This document shows, in pieces, positions 33,044 to 44,508 of a DNA stretch of 64,000 nt; the first letter of the stretch is position 1; each line of letters begins with the position of its first letter. Source of the stretch: Charina bottae (Eukaryota; Chordata; Lepidosauria; Squamata; Charinaidae); NCBI GenBank assembly GCA_023362775.1, contig JALMGJ010000006.1, positions 53,125,501 through 53,189,500 of the forward strand. Reading direction: 5' to 3'. Under the pieces are notes generated by a model. The model saw nothing but the letters and a program-made list of their open reading frames with translations. It was not told the origin of the DNA and made no database searches. The position numbers and the translations under genes were made by a program.

Positions 33044-35430
33044 CTGTTGAGGGGAAAAATAATCCAAATATATTGCAAATTATATGAGATAAATGGTCTC
33101 TAAATAGTACTTAATTGTCATTAGGATTCAGTAGCATCCTTACAGTATCAGAAATATAACACTTCATACATCCAAATTTCACTAGAATGATATCTATACC
33201 AGATATGCCTCTTGATTATTTAACTTTTTTATAAAACAAGGAGCTAAACTATCTTCTTCAGTTTGATCAGGAAGCAAACAATAATGCCCAGCCTACATAA
33301 CCAATGCTATATATTTCTACTGATGGTAGCTAGCAAGTCCTACTTCAGAAGCTGAACTGTCTGCTAGATGCAATAATAAAGGAAGTCACATTGAAAGTAA
33401 TAAATCTTGCCTGCTGAAGTGCTGCTGTTATTGGATCTAATAAATCCTGGCTTATTTATTTCAAAGCTAGGCAAATTTTTATTCTGCTTCTCCCTTTCGT
33501 CTTTTGACTTGCTTAAAGCATTTTATTATTTGAGGGTTCCTCAAACACAATTTCCTGATACAACAGACCTGAGAAAATGTTATTTAATGTCTGATTATTA
33601 AAAAAGATATGACACCAAGATCATATTTAGGATAAAGTAGTACTGAATTATAGCATACAAGAAAAAAATGAAAAATGATGAGAACTTACAGGCACAGTGC
33701 ATACTCCTGCTCTAATAAGCCAAGTTTATTAAACTGAGATCCTTACACCTGAACTGGTTTTATAGATTATATGATAAATCTGGCTACTTATGTTTGTGTT
33801 TCTTTAATCCTTAGAAAGCTATTTACTTCATTTTAAATAAACTTTAGAATGGTGTTATATTACTGTAACAACTAAAAGCAGATATATAAAGTACTTAAAT
33901 AATTGTTTTGATCAATGGGTATTAACTAGTCCAGAATTGTAGGTTGAGGGACCAACACCCCACCTTCTTCCTTCTAGTCACAAACACATGGCCATCAAAT
34001 TGTTCAAGAGGAAATGCCTGACTAGCAAAATGTAATGGAAAGCTCGTTCAAATATATAAACCATATTCACTGCTTACTAGCTAATATCTGCAAAGAATGC
34101 AAACCATCTAAAAAGGGTACTGTTTGCACAAGAAATGTAGAAATTAAAATGAATGGATTATTAATGCACTTCAACTCATTGAAAATCTTGGTTTTCACAT
34201 TAACCTACTTCAGTGCCCATCACAAAAATCATTTTACAGATATTTGACCAGTTTTATGGGGAAAAATAGAAGAAATAAGTTTCCAGGGTTACCATGATTC
34301 CTTTGTAATGCAATGGTCTGAAATACCCCTTCACTACCTTATCGCAAATGGGAGTGGGGAGTGTCAAGGCCAGGAGGAGATGCTTCCCTGTTGCACCTCC
34401 CATTTGGGGGAACGGCCATCTGCAGGAGATTCGGCATGCCCTGATCCTGCTGGATTCCCAGGAGTTGGCTAAAACACAGAGCTCTTCCAGAGGGCTTTTA
34501 AAATTAATGAATTAACATAGCACCATTGGAATTGCTAATTTTTATTGGAATACTATGAACCTTTTCTCCAAAGAATGTCGGCTCCGGTTTATTAGACTCT
34601 TAATACAAGGGAGCTCCTGTTCCCATGATGAAATCTGACTGAAGGAATCCTGCAATCAGTCACCAGACGCTATTGGGAAAGCAATACTTCCTTTTCTTTT
34701 CTGCTTGATAGTTTTGTCACTTGATATTCATGAGCATTCTTGAATTTGAATGAGGCCAGAATGATACTAATTTCGCTGCATTACAAATCTAAATTCCTAT
34801 CATTATAATAGGTGGGCAGGGACATTTTTCCAAAAGTAGGAACTTAGCAGCATGCAGAAGAATTCTTTGGAAATCTGGCTGAATCACCAGTGAAACTGAA
34901 AAGGAATAAGTTTCACTCCCAAACACAGTACTTTATTGTTCTCACAGGAATGAAAGTGAACCATTCACTTTTTATGCAAGAAAGTATAAAGGAGCATACT
35001 TAATGACATTGTTCCAGTAAGCACTAAACACTCTATACAGGACAAATTCTTCTCTTCTAAATAAAGTTCACTCACTTTCCCATAGTATTCAATGGGAACA
35101 AGTAAAAAACTAAGCCAACATTCATCATGTTAGCCTCTAAATATATTATGTCAATATGGGACAGAGTTATGACAGTTAGCTTTCTGGTATCATATGAATT
35201 TTGGTTTTCATTTTAACATTTATTTCTTTTAAATGTATCATTTCTTTTGGTCCTTTAAAGCACTCAGCAAGATGGCTAAGAAGTATATATAAATAAATGA
35301 AACAAAACAGGAAAATACACATAGCTAATCACTGAATTGACTCATAAAATCAGATCGTCACTGTCCAGCAAACCTGAGATTCTCCCACCTCGCAACTCCC
35401 TTTCATCCTTTTGGCTAGTGGAGAAAGGGC
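33044..35430. other. Intron 12, left part
   Basis: AT-rich intron. A weak CR1-like stretch at about 34370-34520 (GGAGATTCGGCATGCCCTGA, resembling the PPEIRQA codons of CR1) is the only sign of a repeat. Confidence 0.4.
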
Positions 35431-35462
35431 CATTCTCTCTCTCTCTTTCTCTCTCTCTCTCC
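35431..35462. repeat. (CT)n microsatellite
   Basis: About 32 bp of CT with one TTT interruption. Confidence 0.85.
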
Positions 35463-35837
35463 TTTCGTGGGTATGAGTATTGTGTGAATATATTTGCGTG
35501 TGTTTGCTTGCAAAATATGTTGTAACAAAATATTTTATTTATTTTAATTAGAAAACCAATGATCATGCTCCTGGAACCTTCACTGTCCATGCTCTGGCAC
35601 CGCATCCAAGATCCTGTACATTTGGTAACAGAGACAGCCAGTGAGGTGTCAAGCCCCACACATCTGGGAAAAATCAAGGAGCCAAGAATCACTTTAAGAC
35701 TAGTCTGGGGTAAATACAGAATCTTGGAAACTGTTGGAGGAAGATCCAACTCTTATTTATAGTGAGTTAATTAAGGTAAAGTCTCTTTGAAGGATTTGAA
35801 ATGCTTCTTTCCAGTTTCTTTCCACCTGGGCTAAATT

Positions 35838-37640
35838 GCTGTTTATTTATTTTATTTATTTTATTAAATTTATATTACCGCCCATCTCCCGTCAGGGACC
35901 CTGGGTGGTTCACAATAAAACATAGTTATAAAAGATAAATATAAAATTACAATAAATAAATAATATAGAATCCAAGTATAAAAGATGTTAAAAATGGAAT
36001 ACTGGGAGGCTTCATGGGACCAGCCATCCCCAAGAGGAACTGTTGGCATTTCCCTCCCAGGCAAGACGGCAGAACCAGGTCTTTAAGCCTTTCCGGAAGG
36101 ACGGGAGCGAGGAAACCAGCCTCAGCTCCGGGGGTAAGGTATTCCAAAGGGCGGGCACAACTGCAAAGAAGGACCGCCTCCTGGACCCCGCTAGATGGAA
36201 CTCTTTGGTCGATGGGGTCCACAGCAAGCCCTCTCTGGCTGATCGGGTGGGATGGGTCGATGTTCTGGGGATGAGACGGTTCCTCAGGTAGCCTGGTCCT
36301 ATGCCATGTAGGGCTTTAAAGGTGATAACCAACACCTTGAATTGTACCCGGAAGCAAACTGGTACCCAATGCAGCTCACTCAGCAGAGGTGTCACATGAG
36401 CCGATCTTCTGGCCCCAATAACTGTCCACGCAGCTGCATTCTGGACCAGTTGAAGCTTCCAGATACTCTTCAAGGGTAGCCCCATGTAGAGCGCATTACA
36501 ATAGTCTATATGGGAGAGGACAAGGGCATGAGTGACTGTTCGGAGGGCATCTCGGTCCAGGAAAGGGCGTAACTGGTGCACAATCCGAAGTTGTGCAAAG
36601 GCCCTCCTGGCCACGGCTGTCACCTGCTCTTCAAGCAGGAGTCGTGAGTCCAGGAGAACCCCCAAATTCCGCACTGGCTCCGAATGGGGTAGTGCTACCC
36701 CATCTAGAACCAAAGATGACAACTTCCTAGATCCCGAGCGGCCATCAATCCACAGCCACTCTGTCTTACTAGGGTTCAGCCGAAGCCTGTTGTTCCCCAT
36801 CCAGGCCCCCACAGCCTCCAGACACTGAGATAGGGCGGCAACTGCATCACTTACTTCACCCGGAATAGAAATATACAGCTGAGTATCATCAGCATATAGA
36901 TGGTATTTCATCCTGTGGTGATGGATGATCTCACCCAGCGGCTTCATATAGATGTTAAACAGGAGAGGGGAGAGCACCGAACCCTGTGGCACCCCACACA
37001 AGAGGGGCCGTGGGTCAGATCTCTCCTCCCCTATCATCACTGATTGGGAATGACCCCGGAGGAAGGAGGTGAACCACTGCAGAACTACACTGCCCACCCC
37101 CAACTCCCTGAGCCGCCTCAAAAGGATACCATGGTCGATGGTATCAAAAGCAGCTGAGAGATCTAAGAGAGCAAGGATGGATGCACTCCCTCCATCCCGC
37201 CCTTGCCAGAGATCATCCATAAGTCTACCACGGTAGAGCTGGGCGGGGATAAATCCAAATAATAAATAAATAATAAAAATAAAAAAATAAGTGCGACCAA
37301 TGCAATCTCCGTCCCATATACTGGCCTGAAACCTGACTGAAAGGGGTCTAGATAATCCGTTTCCTCCAGAATCCTCTGGAGTTGTGACGCCACCACTTTC
37401 TACACCACCTTCCCTAAAAAGGGGAGGTGGGAGACTGGACGAAAATTGTCCAGAATAGTAGGGACCAGGGATGATTTCTTGAGGAGGGGGTGCACCAGCG
37501 CCTCCTTAAAGGCCGCTGGGAACACTCCCTCCCCAAGAGATGTATTAATCATCGCCTGGACCCAACCACAAGTCACCTCCCGGGCCGATTTTACTAGCCA
37601 GGAGGGACACATGTTTATCAGATAAGCTGTCAACTGACTG
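35838..37640 (-). mobile_element. CR1-group LINE, best preserved copy
   Basis: About 1.8 kb. 402 uninterrupted codons (37220 to 36012) cover reverse-transcriptase motifs: LLDLSAAFDTIDHG, CGVPQGSVLSPLLFNIYMKP, HLYADDTQLYIS with the catalytic ADD pair, NRLRLNPSKTEWLWID, and the C-terminal VVPALWNTLPPELR..SFRKGLKTW. The 5' part continues in pieces to 37633 (WVQAMINTSLGEGVFPAAFK), broken by an A/T-only insertion at 37255-37290. The 3' end is GATGGGCGGTAATATAAATT and an AATAAA-rich tail near 35838-35870. No endonuclease domain, so 5' truncated. Confidence 0.92.
37255..37290. repeat. (AATAA)n-type tract inside the CR1 copy
   Basis: About 36 bp of only A and T (AATAAATAAATAATAAAAAT...) interrupt the CR1 coding sequence. 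The tract resembles a CR1 tail rather than CR1 coding DNA. Confidence 0.7.
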
Positions 37641-38838
37641 ACTCATTATCTGTTGACTATTTATTTCTACTTTCTCTGTGATTCCTTTCATGGGAATAAA
37701 ACAAAGGTGATCTCCATGTAAGCTGCCTTGACCTCTTGGAGGAAAAAGTGCAATGAAAATCTGTTAAACAAATAAATAAGTAATATCAAAGTGAAAGAAT
37801 GCATCCAAGCGGTTCCAACTTGTGAAGCTTCTTTGATCAGCAGAGGGTTCTATTAGTGGAATGGGAAGTGGAACAATTTTAGACTTCTTTAACCTCTTTG
37901 TTCTGCTTGCAGGAAAGAATGGGAAATCACTGAAAAATCACTTCACTATTTTGTCACTGACAGATGACTGCTGGATTAAAGAGCTCCCATCAATGGATGG
38001 AAACTGACTAGAAATAGGCCGGGGCGTGCTAGCTTCATGGGACCAGAAATAAAAATTAGGGAAGGGTAGGAATTGTCTACAGGCTTGAATGTCTTTAGGG
38101 GACCTTCTGGGGATCAGGTTTATGTCAGAGTACTTCTCTCCAAAAGCTTTTCTTTTCAACAGCAACAGTCTGGAGATGAAAGATTTTAGTCTATTCCTCC
38201 ATTGCTGCAAAAAAAGATGCTGTGAGATGCAGGGCTCTGGGGGAGTAGGTGGTTCTCCATCTGGGCAAGTTCCATTCCTGAGCTGGGAAATCAAAATACT
38301 CCCCACGTGACTTGTTTGTGTAACACATTTTGTGAAGTACTTCATGATAAATACCAAAAAGAGTTTACACTACTTTTTTTTTTTTTTTTGGGGGGGGGGA
38401 GATCTATCCATCTTAAGGGTATAAGAAATAGTTATAAGCTATAAAATTCAACAGGATTAACTTTAAGGATATTTTACACAAAATATGTTATATCTGTCAC
38501 TATATTTCTTGACAAATTTGTGGAAAGTATATACATCCTTGAAAACATCTTGGCACTGCTAATGAATGATGATTAAAATATAGCTTATGAATGACTTTGA
38601 TTTAAAAAAACCTACAGAAGGATCCAAAGGCAAAGTAAGCCTTTTGTTTATTCTTCTGATAGAATAAACACTTAATGTGATATTATAAACTGCTTTCCTA
38701 GATTAAAAAGCAGATTATAAAATAGTACAGGTGAATATAGGTAGGATTATTACACAAAAAGCAATTAACAAAAGCATCATTGCATGTGCTTATTTCTTGC
38801 ACCCCTGTAAAGACTGCTGTCTCTACATCTCTTGCTGA
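37641..38838. other. Intron 12 segment with LINE-like relic
   Basis: About 37660-37785 ends TAAGCTGCCTTGACCTCTTG ... TAAACAAATAAATAAGTAA, which looks like another CR1/L2-group 3' end. A T16-G9 homopolymer junction lies at about 38372-38399. The rest is unique AT-rich sequence. Confidence 0.4.
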
Positions 38839-38847
38839 ATAAAGTGG

Positions 38848-39214
38848 TTGTTGTTTATTTGTTCAGTTGCTTCCGACTCTTCGTGACTTCATGGACCAGC
38901 CCACGCAAGAGCTTCCTGTCGGCCGTCGCCATCCCCAGCTCCCCCACGGTCGAGTCCGTTGCCTCCAGAATATCATCCATCCATCTTGCCCTTGGTCAGC
39001 CTCTCTTCCTTTTGCCTTCCACTTTCCCTAGCATCAGCATCTTCTCCAGGGTATCCTGTCTTCTCATTATGTGGCCAAAGTACTTCAGTTTTGCCTTTAA
39101 TATCATTCCCTCAAGTGAGCAGTCTGGCTTTATTTCCTGGAGTATGGATTGGTTTGATCTTCTTGCAGTCCAAGGCACTCTCAGAATTTTCCTCCAACAC
39201 CACAGTTCAAAAGC
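38848..39214 (-). mobile_element. BovB-type RTE LINE, 3' end with target duplication
   Basis: Minus-strand codons read VPWTARRSNQSILQEIKPDC, SLEGMILKAKLKYFGHIMRR and QDTLEKMLMLGKVEGKRKRG, the BovB C-terminus. The 3' end is AAGAGTCGGAAGCAACTGAA with an AAC-rich tail (plus 38848-38862). Flanked by ATAAAGTGG at 38839-38847 and 39215-39223, which fixes both borders. 367 bp, severely 5' truncated, in the intron just downstream of the exon 12 donor. Confidence 0.92.
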
Positions 39215-39377
39215 ATAAAGTGGACACTATAAATATACTAGGCATAGAATATTTGAGCCATTAAAAAAGCTAAAAATACTTGCATACATTTCTCATTTCT
39301 GAATGCAAACAGTTCCCAACAATCAGATAATAAAAAAATCAGTCAAAACAATGCTAATCAGTTCATTAGCATTATAC

Positions 39378-39411
39378 CTGATGTCTGGTGTGTGAGTTCC
39401 TTCGTCCTCTG
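39378..39411 (-). CDS. SRGAP1: SRGAP1 exon 12, 34-nt microexon
   Basis: C completes Ser, then RGRRNSHTRHQ in phase 0. Basic linker between F-BAR/coiled coil and RhoGAP, about residues 499-510. Acceptor TTTTACAG, donor GTATAA. Neither this exon (34 nt), the previous one (28 nt) nor both together (62 nt) is a multiple of 3, so skipping any of them breaks the frame. Confidence 0.95.
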
Positions 39412-39639
39412 CTGTAAAATGCAATTAGAAAGAAAGTATAGAAAAACAGGATGAAGAATGTAAATACAAAAGTCACAAAATATATTCATGAAGCTTAAAG
39501 AGTTCCTAAAATAATCTGAAAATAAAACAAATACTTGGTTCTTAGAACAAGTGTAGCATAATACTGATTGGGAGTAATCTTCTCTGTGAATTTAATCAGG
39601 ATATTATAAGAACATACATGTGGTACATGTACATATTGG

Positions 39640-40425
39640 CTTCCCTCACTTTATACTAGGGTTATGTTCTCTGAAAACCGTGCATAAAGCAATCTGCATA
39701 ACTTAACCAATGGAAAAAAGGGGGTTGCAGGCAATGTGTCAAATTCTGTAACCCAAATGTACTGACAAATGTGTACATAAATTTTTAGAGCCTTATTCTC
39801 AAGCACTGTATTGCTCAAACATTTTTTTCCTTGTCTCACATTCTATGTACAGTGGAAGCATTTTTTAAATCTTTTCTACAGCTAGGTTTCTAATGTGGGT
39901 GATTATCATGGCAAACAAAGAGGATCACAGCATTATATCACAGCATTACAAATTTTATTAACATTCTTTGTTGTGTTGCACACAGTGATTTGCCCATGTT
40001 AAAAACTCATCCTAGGACTGAGAATCCTTCACCAGCTTTGGCATATATCCAACTTTGTTTCTAGTGTTAGGGAGGATCTTTTCCTTTTCATTTTGGGCAA
40101 GGGGGTTGGATAAGATGTTGATGGCCATACTGATCCCATAGTAACAGTAGTAGCAATTGCAGATATGGAAGTACTGTAAATGGGAGACAGGGTATATACA
40201 GTAAGTAAAACAACCACACAACATGATGGTAAATGCATGAGTAAGGGGTTTGGTGGGGTTTGGGCAGGAAAGTGTTCAAGTGGTTTTGGTGGGAAGAAGT
40301 CTTTGGCATAAATCGACTATGCTGGCACAAATCTATAATAGCATTAAAAAAAAATAAAGCACATTCTTGAATGAAAATCATCAGTTGCGTTAAAGGGGAT
40401 TTGCATAAAGCAAGAACAACTAGTA
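39640..40425. mobile_element. Possible Tigger-like DNA transposon relic
   Basis: Left end GGCTTCCCTCACTTTATACT and the reverse complement of the right end GTTGTTCTTGCTTTATGCAA are similar. Both lead into AACTTAACC/GCGTTAA-type subterminal sequence, a layout seen in Tigger/pogo elements. No transposase reading frame is left. Borders are approximate. Confidence 0.4.
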
Positions 40426-40665
40426 TATAAAATGATAGTCTTTTAATGGAGTGATCATACTAATCAAGCTCATAATTCAGTTATTATTTTTATTATTCCA
40501 CATGTGTTATGCATGTATGTGTGCCTATGTACATACTGTATTTTCTTTCCTTGTGATTTCAGAGCATTCTGTATTGGTTAATTAAGAACATGCTTGAACA
40601 CAGTCATTTTAACCAGAAGTGCTGACTTAGCCAATCAAGTGAAAGGACCTAGCAGTTACTGAAAA

Positions 40666-41119
40666 TGTTGGGGTTTGTTATACCCAGGAATTTACAGCTA
40701 GATATAAATTATATTGAGAGGCTTGATATTTAGGTGAAAGGGGAAATATTCTGCAGAGTCACCCAATTAGCAGCCATTGTTGTAGTGATGATGTGTCAGT
40801 GTGACTCATACAACAGGTGCTTACAGTTAAGTTGGGTGTGGTGGATAATGAGAGTGACCTATAAGGTGATTGGTCAGTTTATATATAAATACAGAGATGT
40901 CCTGTATTCTTTCTTCTCATTTTATTCCCATTTTACCTCGTGTATGCTGTATTGTTGGTTTATCATTTGTTACGTGTGGAAGTGATCTGTAAATACGTAT
41001 GTATATAAGTAAATAGGATATTTTATATAATCTCTGTGTGAGTGTCTATTTACTATACAGCCTAAGGATCACTGGTGTCTAGGAGAAGAAGCAGGCCGCT
41101 CCATCCGCTCGCCCTGACA
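40666..41119 (+). mobile_element. Probable solo LTR (endogenous retrovirus or Gypsy-type)
   Basis: 454 bp beginning TGTTGGGG and ending CCTGACA, flanked by the same 5 bp GAAAA (40661-40665, 41120-41124). TG...CA ends with a 4-6 bp duplication are the LTR-element hallmark. Inside lies a compact promoter: ATTGGTC (inverted CCAAT) then TATATATAAATA near 40875-40890. No internal retroviral or Gypsy sequence is adjacent, so it is a solo LTR. It points antisense to SRGAP1. Confidence 0.65.
40868..40892 (+). promoter_or_regulatory. CCAAT/TATA promoter of the solo LTR
   Basis: GATTGGTCAG followed within about 3 bp by TTTATATATAAATAC. Spacing and position in the middle of a TG...CA element suit an LTR U3 promoter. 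Activity is not known. Confidence 0.5.
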
Positions 41120-41124
41120 GAAAA

Positions 41125-42079
41125 CTTAGTTCATTTCTAGTTGTATCCATCCAGAAATTTAGGGAAGGGAATTTAAGCAAAAATAAGAAGTTATATAGAA
41201 CAAGGAAGATAAGAATTTCACAAATATTAACATTTAAGATTGATTTATTAAGTAATTTTCTTTTGTAAAATCTGCTATAATTTTAGATCTTATACCTTTC
41301 TTCTAGGCACATTGGGTCTTAAAAACAGGATAACGTTATTTTGTGAATTGATATTCCAAAGTTGTGCAAGTTTGTTTCACCACACATAACTGCAACCCTC
41401 ACAATTCTTTCCCAAAGATGAGATTGGGAGGCAGTGGTAAGTAGCATGTAGTTGCCAAACCAGAAGGCCTTACACTGCTGACGTGCCCCTCTGCTCCTCC
41501 TATCTCCCAGCCCCAGTTTGGTGTATCAATGCTTGGGAAGAGCACTGGACCACCCATAGGAATGATCCTTCCACAAGATATCCACATGCAGATTATTCGC
41601 CTGGACCTTCCCTTCTAGGAATCCTGAGGGTATCCCCCACAGATTCACTACATATAAAACAAACAATGACCTTTGATCAGCAGGCTGGCTTTCTTCTTTG
41701 GAAAGCCAAAGAAATCTGCCACTATGTGGACACAGATGGCAGAAGAAATCAATGTATGTACTGAGCACAGAGGCTAGAATTCTGATGCTAGTGACAAATA
41801 TCTACCATCAGCTCCTGTGGTGGCATAAATGGGCCATTAAAGAGATGGACAATATTTTGAAGATGGGGCCACAATTTTTCTTGATGGTTGGGGAGCACTG
41901 AAACCCATTGGGAGCTTATTGGAGATGTGATTATACTCTGGAAGGTTTGGTGTCCTATTCTTAAAGTTTCTTATTTTTTTTAAGTGATATGTTAAGCCTT
42001 TCTGAAACCTAATAATCCTATTTTACAAAGATTGTAGCTTTCTGTAAAATACACTTCGTGAGAATGTTTAATAACTTAC
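41125..42079. other. Intron 11, nothing else recognised
   Basis: AT-rich intron between the LTR and exon 11. Confidence 0.4.
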
Positions 42080-42107
42080 CTTGTAGTCATATATTCTGCC
42101 CTATGAC
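42080..42107 (-). CDS. SRGAP1: SRGAP1 exon 11, 28-nt microexon
   Basis: GT completes Gly, then HRAEYMTT, then AG of Ser finished by exon 12. Acceptor CCTTTAG, donor GTAAGT. Linker at about residues 490-499. It is identified from the split codons on both sides and from the recalled mammalian linker sequence. Confidence 0.93.
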
Positions 42108-42719
42108 CTAAAGGATAAGAGAAACATAATCTGAAAACCAATGGAGCCAGACGTAGCTTTCCTGCATAACTACACAACACATATGCTAACCAGATTTTCA
42201 ATCCTCAATTATTTATACTGTAACTGTTCATATTTATTTCACAAGACTTACGCTTACATACAAGAGCAATGGTTTCCTATGACTACAGAGTTTTAAAATG
42301 TTCAGAAAGCAAACATTCTTTCTTATCCGAGCGAAGAATATTTATGCTATTGAGTTAAGCAAAACAAAATTTTAAGCAGTGGTACCAGTCTGTGCATGCA
42401 TATATAATGAATTATTCACAGAAAGAGAAAAGCTTGCCAGGATGCTTTGGGGAATGAGCATATTGCCAACATTCATCAGTTAAAAAATAATTTAGGATGT
42501 AGCTATATTCAGGAAAGTAAATATTTAATGACGTCACATAAAGATATATGACTTTGTGTTAAATAATATAAATATCTGGTACATATGAGCCCAATAATGT
42601 TCTATATATCCTTCATACATTTTAATTATGTATAACTTAGCAATTCTGCAAAGGTCCCTCTGAAATAAATAGAGGTTACGCAAAAACCTTTTGAGGGAGA
42701 TGGGTGGTGACAACATTTG

Positions 42720-42797
42720 ATTGATAAATAAATAAATAAATAAATAAATAAATACCTACCTACCTACCTACCTACCTACCTACCTACCTACCTACCA
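42720..42797. repeat. (AATA)n(CTAC)n compound microsatellite
   Basis: About eight AAATA-type units pass directly into about eleven CTAC units. Confidence 0.95.
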
Positions 42798-42811
42798 TCA
42801 GAGCTGGATGA

Positions 42812-42886
42812 TTTTTTTTAATTCAAATTTATCACCGCCCATCTCCCCCAACGAGGGACTCTGGGCGGTTTGTAGAAATTAAGATA
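42812..42886 (-). mobile_element. CR1-group 3' terminus fragment
   Basis: The minus strand gives CAAACCGCCCAGAGTCCCTC, GGGGGAGATGGGCGGTGATA and AATTTGAATTAAAA, the terminal 75 bp of the CR1 group seen at 35.84 kb. Confidence 0.75.
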
Positions 42887-44299
42887 ACAAGAACAAAATA
42901 GATTTCCACTAGTTTACCAAATTAGAAAATAATGGTCCAATATTGTATTCAATAAACATAATTATGGCAGTTTGATGGGAAAAGAGTTAAGAATTGAGTT
43001 TAATTCTTATAAATGCTGCCATTTCTGCAAACAGACCAGGTTCAATTTTATGCATCATGATTTAGTTAATATATGTAGCTTATTTAATTATAGTTAAACT
43101 TGAAACTTAACTATTCTATCATTCAGCTCCACCCACATAAGTTTCTATAAGAGCACAAGTTGCTGTTTCTGCTCATAAATGATTACTCAGATTTTGTTTC
43201 ACAGCACACCTGCGGGACAAGAGGATTGTCCCTAATTTCCATAAAGACAACTCGGGCTATGTAAAAGGAAAAAAAGAAATAAAACATACATAGTATGGCC
43301 CAATGAGCTGGTCTTAAAAGCAGCTATTTAATTTTTTTAAAATATCATATAAACTGATCTTAAAACTCTGCCATATAGCAAAATAGCAAGTATGTCTGTA
43401 GAAAGACCATGACACATAGGCAGACAATACAGTCAAATATTAAATTCTGGGGGTAATGGAGGTTTTTTTTAACTTAATTTTTGCATATCTGCAACAGCAT
43501 GATTATAAATCCCATTTAAAAGTATGAAAGAGATTTGCTGTAATTCATGACAATGCATGAAATCCCATTGTTAGAAGTATTACTCTGCTGGAGCACATTT
43601 GGAATGAAAGACGTGCTTCCTCAGTAATATAATGAACAAACTGGCAGCCCCATGCTTTTGCCCAGAAAGTTTATAATGTATTCTACTCATTATGAGGCAG
43701 TGTTTGAGCCTTCAGGGATGTAGCTAATAAATACTACAGCAGAAGATGCAAGGTAACGCTATTAAGAGAGAAATATCTTGACTCTTAGGAATTATAATAT
43801 AAAACAATTCACACAGTAAATTGGACACTAAATGGCCTTGCACAGTGGGATGGCTAATTCTGCCAAAGTATCTTCTTTTCTATCTCATCCTGCCTATTAG
43901 GGGTTTAATATCTTTTCTGCAATAATTATTAGTAATTGGTTTATTAAAAAATAAAAGAAAAATGTGATGCTTCAATAAATAAAAAAAACAAGGTTAATTT
44001 TATTTTGTGTGTGTGGTTTTGGGGTTTTTTCCTCATCAAAGTGTATAATGATTAATCATCTATGTTCTGTCTGGGTTTGCACACAGTACTAAACATAATA
44101 TGGCTTTTAGTTTATTTCCCCTTGGTTTAGCATGATCCCTTATCAACAGGAACCATGGTTTACAAACCATAATACATGGGCTTGTGCATCACACTAAACT
44201 CCCAAACAAGCAGAACTGCATAATAACTCAGTATAATAAATAAACCAGGCACAAATGAAAACCATGATTTAAATCTATTGCAATAGTAAAGAAAATATG
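42887..44299. other. Intron 10 segment, nothing recognised
   Basis: AT-rich intronic sequence without definable repeats. Confidence 0.4.
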
Positions 44300-44508
44300 T
44301 AACTCAGAATTGAATTGTTGGATTCTTGGTGTTCTCTGAGCTTGGTTTTCTTTTTGTAGGCATTTTATTACCAGGCTAGGTAATCTGGTAATCAGGCTCT
44401 GATATACACTAAGCTCTGCTGATGTTACCTAGTCTGGTAATGAAACCTTTGCAAGAAGAAAACCAAGCTCAGAAAACATCAAGAATGCAACAATTTAATT
44501 CTGCCTTA
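44300..44508. mobile_element. Penelope-like element remnant, long imperfect hairpin
   Basis: The left arm (AGAATTGAATTGTTGGATTC, TTGGTGTTCTCTGAGCTTGG...) pairs with the right arm ending ...AAGCTCAGAAAACATCAAGA, ATGCAACAATTTAATTCT over about 90-100 nt. The right arm holds GATGTTACCTAGTCTGGTAA then TGAAAC. Same family as the 32.5- and 60.3-kb elements; two inverted terminal copies. Confidence 0.7.
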
